Below, in pieces: positions 1 to 6,325 of a stretch of 7,837 bases of DNA. The DNA is from Myxococcales bacterium (GTDB taxonomy: Bacteria > Myxococcota > Polyangia > Fen-1088): positions 1 to 7,837 of the forward strand of contig PMCR01000575.1 in assembly GCA_003155465.1 (NCBI GenBank), given 5' to 3'. The notes beneath the pieces were generated by a model that was not told where the DNA came from, did not search any database, and saw nothing but the letters and a program-made list of their open reading frames with translations. The first letter of the stretch is position 1, and every line of letters begins with the position of its first letter. Position numbers and translations under genes: made by a program.

Positions 1-1283
1 TACTTGGCGTCCTGGCCGCCGATTTCGAAGATGGTGTCGACGCTGGGATCGGTGAAGGTGGCGCCGGCCACATGGGCGCTGATCTCGTTGATGATGGCGT
101 CTGCGCCGATCACCTCGCCCACGATCTTGCGGCCACTGCCCGTGGTCCCCGCGCCCAGAACTTCGATGCGCGCGCCCTTCTTTTCCTCAAGCTCGCGCAA
201 GGCGCGGCACAGCTTCTGGGTGGCGCCCACCGGATCGCCGCCGGTCTTGCGGTAGACATCGACCAACAGTTCGTCCTTGTCGTTGACCAGCGCCAACTTG
301 GTGCTGGTCGAACCGATGTCGATGCCCAGGTAGGCGTGCAGCGGTTGGCCCGCTGGCCAGGACACAACGCGGACCTCGTTGCCTTCTCCGTCGGTGTAGG
401 ACTCGGCCAGGCGAAAATCAGGGTACCTTGACTTCTCCAGGGTCAGCGGCCAGGGGTGGTATTCCACGTCGCTAGCGGTGGCGATGCGATGGAGTGACTC
501 GCGCGAGGGCAGCCGCCGCGGCACCGCACCCAGGGCAGCCGCGCCCACCGCCGCCACCAGGTGGGGCGAGGCCGGCGCGCGCAGCAGGTGGGGGAAAGCC
601 GCGTCCAGCCAGCGCAGTACCTCGCGGTTGAGCGCCACCCCTCCGATGATGGCCGTGGGTGCATCTAGGGGCCGCGCGCGCAGCAGGGTTCCAATCAGGG
701 TGCGGGTCATGCCCCGACAAAGGCCCGACCACATGGCGGCCTTGCTGTAGCCCTCCTGCTGGCGGTGGATGAGGTCGCTCTTGGCGAACACCGAGCAACG
801 GGTGGCGATGGAGGGCGGCTCGGCCACGCTGCCCGCCAGCGCAGGATCGGCGCAATCCAGGCCGAGACGCGCGGCCTGTTCGTCAAGGAACGAACCGGTC
901 CCCGCCGCACACATGGAGTTGGTGGCGTAGTTCTGGAAATGCCCCTGGGCATCGAGCTGCACCAGGGTCACCGACCCGCCGCCGATGTCTATGATGTTGC
1001 GAACCTCGGGGAACTGAGCGTGCACGACGCGGATTTGACAGGCCGCGATGTCGAGCCGCCGGGTTTCAAAGGCCTCGCAGAAGCGGGTGGCGTTCTGCCC
1101 GCAGAAGCCGATGGCGTCCCCGGGCTCAAGGTCAAGCTCGCGTAGGGCTCGTTCCAGCACAGGAGCAGGCTCACCCTTGTGTCGGGCATAGAAGGATTGA
1201 ACGACTCTGCCGGTGCCGTCGACCCGAACCGCCTTCAGCGATACGGCGCCGATATCGACTCCTATTCTTCCCGGTTTCTCCAC
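1..1283 (-). CDS. Acyl-CoA dehydratase activase-type ATPase, two BcrAD/BadFG domains (C-terminus beyond left edge)
   Basis: Continuous minus-strand frame of 427 codons with no stop, cut at the left edge. The first ATPase domain opens with GVDIGAVSLK (residues 8-17) and has IDIGGGS (98-104) and the cysteine motif MCAAGTGSFLDEQA (124-137). A second cysteine follows in TRCSVFAKSD (161-170). C125 and C163 sit 38 residues apart, close to the spacing of the two cysteines by which HgdC-type activases hold one [4Fe-4S] cluster between two subunits. A second ATPase domain starts at YLGIDIGSTSTK (318-329) and reaches FEIGGQDAK (419-427) at the edge. Known activases use ATP to drive electron transfer to 2-hydroxyacyl-CoA dehydratases or benzoyl-CoA reductase. 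Two-domain forms usually continue into DUF2229 and HgdB-like regions; that part would lie outside, and the substrate is unknown. The start is uncertain: GTG at 1283 lacks a clear ribosome site, and an in-frame ATG at 1334 would add 17 residues. Probably co-transcribed with the HDOD gene upstream. Confidence 0.88.
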   Translation of the reverse strand, partial: MEKPGRIGVDIGAVSLKAVRVDGTGRVVQSFYARHKGEPAPVLERALRELDLEPGDAIGFCGQNATRFCEAFETRRLDIAACQIRVVHAQFPEVRNIIDIGGGSVTLVQLDAQGHFQNYATNSMCAAGTGSFLDEQAARLGLDCADPALAGSVAEPPSIATRCSVFAKSDLIHRQQEGYSKAAMWSGLCRGMTRTLIGTLLRARPLDAPTAIIGGVALNREVLRWLDAAFPHLLRAPASPHLVAAVGAAALGAVPRRLPSRESLHRIATASDVEYHPWPLTLEKSRYPDFRLAESYTDGEGNEVRVVSWPAGQPLHAYLGIDIGSTSTKLALVNDKDELLVDVYRKTGGDPVGATQKLCRALRELEEKKGARIEVLGAGTTGSGRKIVGEVIGADAIINEISAHVAGATFTDPSVDTIFEIGGQDAK

Positions 1284-1359
1284 AGTAAGGCGTACTTCGT
1301 GAGGTTGATGTAGGTGTCCGCCAGTGCGCGGCATACTTACCACAGAACAGTCGCTGTGG

Positions 1360-2502
1360 CTAACCCGAGCCAGGGTTCTTTGTCGCGAGACGCCGTTTGC
1401 CCCCGAACACGCGGCCCAGGCGCCGCCAGAGTGACAGGCGGGCTTGATGCGACGCGTGTGACTTGGCTGCCGCGGCCGGCGCTGCAGGGGGGGCGGTGGA
1501 CGCCGTCTTGGGCGCAGCCGAGGGGACAGGCTTCTGCTCCCCCAGCGTGAAATCCTTGGTCACCGAAGCGGCCAGTTTCTTTGCGGTCTCGCGCAATTCG
1601 GCTTCTTGCTCGTCGGTGAAGCCCAGCACCTCACGGGCGCGCGCCAGGGTCTCGGGTGCCACGCGGTCGCAGCGGCCAGCCCCGATTTCGACGCCATGGC
1701 CGAGCTCGCGGCTCAGTTCTTCGACGACGGCGACAGCAGCGGAGATGGGATGGGGTGCCTCACCGGCAGGGAAACTGTGGTGGTTGGCCAGCACATTCTG
1801 TACCTCAGCCGGCAGCTTCCAGAGCTGGGCGATCATGCCGGAGACTTCCTGGTGCGTCTGGCGCAAGACCTCGTCGAGTACCGCCGGGTTGATGGACGGC
1901 TCGTCTTTGGGGCGGTCGGACAGCACGAGCAGGGTGGCAGCCATCCCGATGTCATGCAGCAGGCCGCAGAGGAACGCGGTCTCGGTGGTCAAGGCCTTGC
2001 GTGAGGCTATCAGCCGGCACAGGTGTGCGGACAGTGTGCTGTGCGCCCGGATCTGCTCCATCGCCGCGGCGAAGCGGACTGAGCGAAACACCCGCATGCC
2101 CGCCGCGACTTCCCACACCACGCTGGCCAGGCCTCGCAAGCCCAGACGGACCACTGCAACCTTCAACGAGATGTTGTCCTGGCCCCAGCCGCCGTAGGCC
2201 GCCGAGCCAGCGACGCGCAGGACCTGCGCCGCCAGCACCGCGTCCTTCTCCAGCACCTCGACCAATTGGTCCGCTCCCACGTCGGAACGAAGCGACAGCT
2301 CATGGACTTCCAGTGCCACCGTGGGCAGAAGAGGCGGCCGGTAGCCGGGTGCGGAAAACACACGTCGCAGTTGGGTGATGAAGGCGATCACCAGGGCCAC
2401 GTCAGCCGACGGCGAGGCCGCGTCCGACGAAGCCCCGGTTTCAACCGGCGTGGGCTGGGCGCCGGCCTGCGGATCAGTGGGGGTGGGCCGCTCGCTCTTC
2501 AC
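1360..2502 (-). CDS. HDOD-domain signalling protein
   Basis: A 380-residue cytoplasmic protein. Residues 1-35 are a Pro/Ala/Ser/Thr-rich leader. Residues about 40-250 form an HDOD domain: APGYRPPLLPTVALEVHEL (51-69), LRVAGSAAYGG (95-105), ISLKVAVVRLGLRGLASVV (111-129) and CGLLHDIGMA (179-188). Unlike many HDOD proteins it keeps an HD pair (H183-D184), with H160, H217 and H241-H242 in places that could serve a metal site, but I see no HD-GYP signature. An Ala/Pro-rich linker (326-347) leads to a basic tail (residues 355-375) that might bind membrane or nucleic acid. HDOD proteins act in signal transduction, often with cyclic-di-GMP or two-component systems; no partner domain is fused here. I chose the GTG at 2502 because AGAGG lies 6 bases upstream; an ATG at 2526 is in frame but lacks such a site. 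The stop is 25-76 bp before the activase start, suggesting an operon. Confidence 0.88.
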   Translation of the reverse strand: MKSERPTPTDPQAGAQPTPVETGASSDAASPSADVALVIAFITQLRRVFSAPGYRPPLLPTVALEVHELSLRSDVGADQLVEVLEKDAVLAAQVLRVAGSAAYGGWGQDNISLKVAVVRLGLRGLASVVWEVAAGMRVFRSVRFAAAMEQIRAHSTLSAHLCRLIASRKALTTETAFLCGLLHDIGMAATLLVLSDRPKDEPSINPAVLDEVLRQTHQEVSGMIAQLWKLPAEVQNVLANHHSFPAGEAPHPISAAVAVVEELSRELGHGVEIGAGRCDRVAPETLARAREVLGFTDEQEAELRETAKKLAASVTKDFTLGEQKPVPSAAPKTASTAPPAAPAAAAKSHASHQARLSLWRRLGRVFGGKRRLATKNPGSG

Positions 2503-2630
2503 GGTGTGCCTCTGTCGATCATACACACCATCTGCTGCGCACGGCCAGAAAGAAGCGCCAAGACGCGAAGCGTCTGGAGTCCATCTGCCATGACTTCGCG
2601 GCTGCGCGCGAGAGTGCTACCTTGGTGCCC

Positions 2631-3635
2631 ATGATCATTGCTGGCGACATCGGCGGAACCAAGACTGTGCTCGCGCTCTTCGAGACGGTGGGCGAGGACC
2701 TGCGCTGTGTGCGCGAGGCAACCTTCCCCAGCCTCGAATACCATTCCCTCGAAGCAGTGGTGGACGAGTTCTTCTCGGCCACTGCGCGGCCCGCGCTGAC
2801 CGGCGCTTGCTTCGGCGTGGCCGGGCCGGTCGAGGGCGGCCGGGCTCGGCTGACCAATTTGCCCTGGGTGCTCGACGAGGAGCTTCTATCCAAGGCCCTG
2901 CACGCACCGCGCGTGCGCTTGCTCAACGACCTTGAAGCGGCCGCCTTCGGCATGCTGTTCCTTGCATCCACCGACTTCGAAGTGCTGCAGCCCGGGAAGG
3001 CTGGCGCTCGCGGCGACATCGCGGTCATCGCGCCTGGCACAGGGCTGGGCGAGGCCCTGCTCCACTTCGACGGCAAGCAGTACCACGCCATCGCGTCGGA
3101 GGGCGGACACGCCGACTTCGCCCCGCGCACGGACGACGAGATCGTTCTTCTGCGCCACCTGCGGACGGCGCTTGGCGGTCATGTCAGCTACGAGCGCATC
3201 CTGTCGGGCGCGGGCATCGGCAACCTCTATCGGTCCCTGCGCAACGAAGCCACCACCCGCGAGCCCGCCTGGCTGGCCGAACAACTTGCGAGCGGCGATC
3301 CCAACGTGGCGATCTCGGCTGCGGCCCTGGTCAATCGCGATCCGGTGTGCGTACAGACCCTGCGCATGTTCTGCGCCGTGCTGGGCGCCGAGGCCGGCAA
3401 CCTGGCGCTCAAGGGGGTGACCACCGGCGGCGTGATCATCGGGGGTGGCATTGCCCCGAAGATCTTGCCTGCGCTCAAGGAAGGATCCTTCCTGGCTGCC
3501 CTGGCCGACAAGGGGCGGTTCTCGGAGTGGACGAAGAAACTGCCAGTGCGGGTGGCGCTCGACCCGCGTGCACCGCTCATCGGCGCCAGCCGCTACCTGG
3601 TCAGCAGCGCGATTCACCCGGGCGCGAGAGCGTAG
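2631..3635 (+). CDS. glk: Glucokinase (ATP-dependent, proteobacterial Glk family)
   Basis: A 334-residue cytoplasmic enzyme that phosphorylates glucose to glucose-6-phosphate with ATP (EC 2.7.1.2). It follows the E. coli Glk pattern along its length: phosphate loop GDIGGTKT (5-12), GVAGPVEGGRARLTNLPW (62-79), LLNDLEAAAFGM (97-108) with the expected catalytic Asp at residue 100, PGTGLGEALLHFDGK (135-149), sugar-binding SEGGHADFAPR (156-166), ERILSGAGIGNLYR (188-201), GGVIIGGGIAPK (266-277) and DKGRFSEW (293-300). The length matches the family. ATG at 2631 gives the usual MIIAGDIGGTKT beginning. TTG 2622 and GTG 2625 are in-frame alternatives, and a GAGAG at 2610-2614 is better spaced for those, so the exact start is open. 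It is transcribed away from the HDOD gene. No other sugar gene is nearby, so it appears to be a stand-alone unit. Confidence 0.95.
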   Translation: MIIAGDIGGTKTVLALFETVGEDLRCVREATFPSLEYHSLEAVVDEFFSATARPALTGACFGVAGPVEGGRARLTNLPWVLDEELLSKALHAPRVRLLNDLEAAAFGMLFLASTDFEVLQPGKAGARGDIAVIAPGTGLGEALLHFDGKQYHAIASEGGHADFAPRTDDEIVLLRHLRTALGGHVSYERILSGAGIGNLYRSLRNEATTREPAWLAEQLASGDPNVAISAAALVNRDPVCVQTLRMFCAVLGAEAGNLALKGVTTGGVIIGGGIAPKILPALKEGSFLAALADKGRFSEWTKKLPVRVALDPRAPLIGASRYLVSSAIHPGARA

Positions 3636-3659
3636 GACCGCGATAGCCGCAGGAGCCAG

Positions 3660-3677
3660 ATCGACGACATCGTCGAT
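3660..3677. repeat. Perfect 8-bp inverted repeat at the start of the PIN remnant
   Basis: ATCGACGA (3660-3667) and TCGTCGAT (3670-3677) are perfect inverted copies separated by CA. The last two bases are the first two of the PIN remnant's ATG (3676-3678). It could be a leftover toxin-antitoxin operator, a small hairpin hiding the start codon, or chance from codons in a GC-rich stretch. Nothing in the sequence decides between these. Confidence 0.45.
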
Positions 3678-3891
3678 GGCCTCTGAAACCTTCGTCGACA
3701 CCAGCGGCTTCTACGCGTTGCTCGTGGAGCGGGACGTGTGTTGCCACCGGCCTGCGCACCGACGCAAGAACTGGTTAGCACCTATGTCCTTTCCCGGAGG
3801 GAGAGGGAGGTCTATGCGAGTTCTTCCGGCGCGATTGCGGCCGTCTAACGCCTATGCCACCGTGACCAATTGGAACACTTTCAACCAGTAG
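3676..3891 (+). pseudogene. Decayed PIN-domain (VapC-like) toxin remnant
   Basis: A 71-codon frame starting 40 bp after the glk stop. Residues 1-20 read MASETFVDTSGFYALLVERD, the typical N-terminal strand and helix of a PIN-domain ribonuclease, including the first metal-binding Asp (D8). Similarity ends near residue 28. The rest (SFPGGRGRSMRVLPARLRPS and on) shows none of the later PIN acidic residues, and real VapC toxins are about 130-150 residues. In another frame, 3762-3848 reads TQELVSTYVLSRREREVY, which loosely recalls the strand after the first PIN helix and fits a frameshift plus deletion. Just upstream, codons ending QIDDIVDGL and a TGA at 3684-3686 overlap the toxin start by about 10 bp. 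That overlap is typical of antitoxin-toxin pairs, so this may be the tail of a lost antitoxin, though those codons are in the glk frame after its stop. Most likely a dead toxin-antitoxin scar; an expressed short peptide is unlikely. Confidence 0.6.
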
Positions 3892-3960
3892 TGCTACTCC
3901 GTCCCTTGTCGCCTTGCCTCGCCACAATTGGTGGACACATTTTGAGTTATAGTCACTTCC
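3892..3960 (+). promoter_or_regulatory. AT-richer leader before the transporter gene, possible promoter
   Basis: This is the only AT-richer patch between glk and the Nramp gene. It has a -10-like TATAGT at 3948-3953 and TTGGTG or TGGACA (3928-3937) as poor, too-close -35 candidates. I see no clear MntR, Fur or manganese-riboswitch signature. If TATAGT is a real -10, the TTG at 3961 would be too close to its transcript start, and translation would begin at a later GTG. Confidence 0.2.
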
Positions 3961-5274
3961 TTGCTGATTCCATCGGAAGCGCCGTTTCGAACGGAGGCGC
4001 CGGGCGATCGCGCCACGGTGGCCGCGGCCATCGAGGTGCTATCGGGCAGCGGAAGGAGGCGCGGACCGGAGCGCGTGCTGCCGTTTCTGGGACCAGCCAT
4101 CATCGCATCGGTGGCGTACGTCGATCCGGGCAACTTCGCCACCACTTTGCAGAGCGGCTCGCAACTCGGCTACACCCTGCTTTGGGTCGTCGTGACCAGC
4201 AACCTGATGGCGATGATGATCCAGACCTTGTCGGCCAAGCTGGGCATCGCCACTGGGCGCAATCTCGCGGAACAGTGCCGGTTGAGTCTCCCGCAGGGAC
4301 TGTGCTTTGCTTTGTGGGGGGTGATGGAGATCGTGGCCATGGCCACCGATCTGGCGGAGTTCCTGGGTGCGGCCTTGGGGTTCCATCTGCTGTTCGGTTT
4401 GCCCCTCGGGATTGCCGGCCTGCTCACCGCGGTTGTCACATTTCTGCTCTTGAGCCTGGAACGCTACGGATTCCGGCGCCTGGAACTGGTCATCGCGTTG
4501 CTGGTCGCGGCCATTGCAGCTTCCTATCTGGCGGAGCTTCTTCTGGCCCGGCCCGACTGGAAGCAGGCGGCGTTTCACTCCGTGGTCCCCGCATTCGGCG
4601 GTGACGCCGGCCTCCTGCTTGCTTCCAGCATCCTCGGCGCCACGGTGATGCCGCATGTGATCTTCCTTCACTCCGCGCTGACCCAGGGCCGCATCGTCGC
4701 ATTGAGACTCGATGAGAAGAAGCGCTTGCTCCGGTACGAGACGCTCGATGTCGTCTTGGCCATGGGGGTGGCGGGCGCTATCAACGGCGCGATGCTGATC
4801 GTGGCCGCTTGCACGTTCCACGCGCGCGGTCTGGTCAACGTGGACGCGATCGAGAAGGCACACCTGACGCTCCAGCCGCTTTTGGGATCGGCCGCGGGCA
4901 CGCTGTTCGCGATTGCGCTCCTGGCTTCGGGTCTGTCGAGTTCGGCCGTGGGCACGATGGCCGGTCAGGTCGTCATGCAAGGCTTCCTGCAAGTCAGCAT
5001 CCCGCTCTGGGTCCGGCGGGTGGTGACCATGGCGCCCGCGCTGCTGGTCATCTGGCTGGGGGCCGACCCGACCCGGACGTTGGTGTTGAGCCAGGTCGTG
5101 CTGAGTTTTGCCCTGCCTTTCGCCATTGTTCCGCTCGTCGTGTTCTCAAGCCGCAAACGTTTGATGGGCCCCCTCGTCAACCGGGCCGCGACCACGGCCG
5201 TCGCAGTGGGAATCGCCACGCTTGTCCTCGCCCTAAACATCTACCTCCTGTGGAAAACCCTATTCGGGAGCTGA
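3961..5274 (+). CDS. mntH: Nramp-family divalent metal transporter (Mn2+/Fe2+, MntH-like)
   Basis: Up to 437 residues; an inner-membrane protein with about eleven hydrophobic helices, expected to import Mn2+ or Fe2+ by proton symport. The first helix carries the hallmark DPGN (55-58) in SVAYVDPGNFATTLQSG. The sixth carries GATVMPHVIFLHSALTQG (226-243), including the metal-ligand Ala/Met pair (A227, M230) and H232. NLMAMMIQTLSAKLGIATGR (81-100) and DLAEFLGAALG (130-140) are also typical. The start is doubtful. TTG 3961 is the first possible codon after an upstream stop but lacks a ribosome site. GTG at 4018, 4036 or 4075 are alternatives; 4075 has AGGAGG (4054-4059) upstream but 15 bases away, and would begin right at the first helix. 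The stress-protein gene follows after 5 bp, so the two are probably one operon. Family assignment is firm; preference for Mn over Fe is inferred from the family. Confidence 0.92.
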   Translation: MLIPSEAPFRTEAPGDRATVAAAIEVLSGSGRRRGPERVLPFLGPAIIASVAYVDPGNFATTLQSGSQLGYTLLWVVVTSNLMAMMIQTLSAKLGIATGRNLAEQCRLSLPQGLCFALWGVMEIVAMATDLAEFLGAALGFHLLFGLPLGIAGLLTAVVTFLLLSLERYGFRRLELVIALLVAAIAASYLAELLLARPDWKQAAFHSVVPAFGGDAGLLLASSILGATVMPHVIFLHSALTQGRIVALRLDEKKRLLRYETLDVVLAMGVAGAINGAMLIVAACTFHARGLVNVDAIEKAHLTLQPLLGSAAGTLFAIALLASGLSSSAVGTMAGQVVMQGFLQVSIPLWVRRVVTMAPALLVIWLGADPTRTLVLSQVVLSFALPFAIVPLVVFSSRKRLMGPLVNRAATTAVAVGIATLVLALNIYLLWKTLFGS

Positions 5275-5279
5275 CGGCC

Positions 5280-6227
5280 ATGTTCAAACACCTGCTCTTG
5301 CCGCTCGATGGGACCGCGATGGCCGAACTGGTGATCCCGGTGGCGCGTGGCTTGGCCCAAGCCAGCAACGCCCGCGTGACGCTCTTGCATGTGATCGAGC
5401 ATTCGGCCCCGAGAGAACGGCACGGGCAAACGCACCTGCAGGACAATGACTCCGCCGAAGCCTATCTGCGCACCTTGGTTGCGCGCGAATTCTCCTCCCT
5501 GCCCGGGGTCGACTGGCACGTCCACGACCACGCCGTACGCAACGTGGCCGAAAGTCTCGCGCTGCACGCCCGCGAATTCCAGCCCGATCTGGTCGTGATG
5601 TGCGCCCACGGCAACCAGTGGTTGAAGGAGCGCTTGCGCGGCAACCTGGCCCAGCAACTTCAGCACGCGCTCAAGGATCGCTCACCCAGCAAGACCCGCG
5701 TGCCTGTGCTGCTGGTTCAGCCCGACGAGCGAGGCCAGGTGGACTATCCCTTTCACCACATTCTTGTGCCCATGGACGGCACCGACGAACACGAAGAGGG
5801 GTTGCGGCCCGCGGCGCAGCTGGCGCTGCAGCTCAAGATTCCGATGCTGCTGTTCACGGCGATCCCGCCTTCCGATGCGCTCAGGGGCAAGGATTCCGCG
5901 ACCGCCGCTTTGCTGCCAAGAGCCACCGAGGAAGTCCTGCGCCTCGCCGAGCAAGAAGCCGCTCGCCACCTGACAATCCACGTCCGCGAATTGCAGGAAA
6001 TGGGCGTCTTGGTTTCGGGCCGGGTCATGCGCGCTGATCCCGCTGAAGGCGTGCTCGTCACGGCCCGGGAAATGCATTCCGACCTGATCGTCCTCGGGAC
6101 GCACGCGCTGTCCGCCACGCAGGCGTTCTGGTCCGCCAGCATGACACCGAAGATCCTGCACCAGGCTCGCGCCTCCTTCTTGCTCGCCCCCGGTGAAGGC
6201 GACCTGCTGCTACCGGGGTCACCCTAG
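5280..6227 (+). CDS. Tandem universal stress protein (two UspA domains)
   Basis: A 315-residue cytoplasmic protein made of two UspA folds. Domain 1 (about 1-150) starts FKHLLLPLDGTAMAELVIPVA and has RVTLLHVIEH, PDLVVMCAHGNQW and PVLLVQP. Domain 2 (about 158-308) starts FHHILVPMDGTDEHEEGLRP and has SDLIVLGTHALSA and a closing ASFLLAP. The usual ATP-loop pattern G-x2-G-x9-G-S/T is weakened: domain 1 has G-x9-G-N within HGNQWLKERLRGN, and domain 2 replaces the glycines (THALSATQAFWSAS). Nucleotide binding is therefore doubtful, particularly in domain 2. The start ATG has GGGAG (5266-5270) 9 bases upstream, inside the end of the transporter gene, and only 5 bp separate the two genes, so coupled expression is likely. 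Tandem Usp proteins usually support stress survival; the context suggests a link to metal uptake, which is inference. Confidence 0.9.
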   Translation: MFKHLLLPLDGTAMAELVIPVARGLAQASNARVTLLHVIEHSAPRERHGQTHLQDNDSAEAYLRTLVAREFSSLPGVDWHVHDHAVRNVAESLALHAREFQPDLVVMCAHGNQWLKERLRGNLAQQLQHALKDRSPSKTRVPVLLVQPDERGQVDYPFHHILVPMDGTDEHEEGLRPAAQLALQLKIPMLLFTAIPPSDALRGKDSATAALLPRATEEVLRLAEQEAARHLTIHVRELQEMGVLVSGRVMRADPAEGVLVTAREMHSDLIVLGTHALSATQAFWSASMTPKILHQARASFLLAPGEGDLLLPGSP

Positions 6228-6240
6228 GGCGACCAGCCTT

Positions 6241-6297
6241 TCCGCAGCCTCCGCGCCTCTGGGGTGGGATCCCGTTTTTCACCACAGAGGCTGCGGA
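6241..6297. repeat. Hairpin-forming intergenic repeat between convergent genes, possible bidirectional terminator
   Basis: TCCGCAGCCTC (6241-6251) and GAGGCTGCGGA (6287-6297) form an 11-bp perfect stem. An alternative inner stem pairs CCTCTGGGGTG (6256-6266) with CACCACAGAGG (6280-6290) with one mismatch and would compete for the right arm. A run of five T (6275-6279) sits in the loop rather than after the stem, so this is not a textbook terminator. The CACCACAGAGG wording resembles dispersed intergenic repeats seen in many proteobacterial genomes. It lies 13 bp after the stress-protein stop and 28 bp before the end of the opposing gene, a position that suits a shared transcription or mRNA-stability barrier. 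Confidence 0.6.
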
Positions 6298-6325
6298 GAC
6301 CACGGAAACGATGGGAGTGGCGGCC

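Noticed and set aside
1360..1377. AACCC/GGGTT inverted repeat at the HDOD stop codon as a terminator
   Set aside because: Only a 5-bp stem with no following T-run, and the same-direction activase gene starts right after it.
1463..2197. 244-codon plus-strand frame opposite the HDOD gene
   Set aside because: Ser/Ala/Arg-rich with no domain, while the minus strand clearly encodes HDOD motifs.
2518..2523. Minus-strand TATGAT as a -10 element for the HDOD gene
   Set aside because: No -35 at a proper distance, and the transcript would begin inside the ribosome site of the chosen GTG start.
2886..3701. 271-codon open frame antisense to glk
   Set aside because: It lies wholly opposite a well-supported enzyme gene and shows no recognisable domain. 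Long antisense frames are expected in GC-rich coding DNA.
4039..4992. 317-codon open frame antisense to the transporter gene
   Set aside because: Gln/Arg/His-rich translation typical of the reverse complement of hydrophobic codons; no domain and no ribosome site seen.
4809..5279. Upstream extension of the stress-protein frame inside the transporter gene
   Set aside because: It overlaps conserved transporter helices in another frame; the Usp fold begins exactly at the ATG at 5280, which has its own ribosome site.
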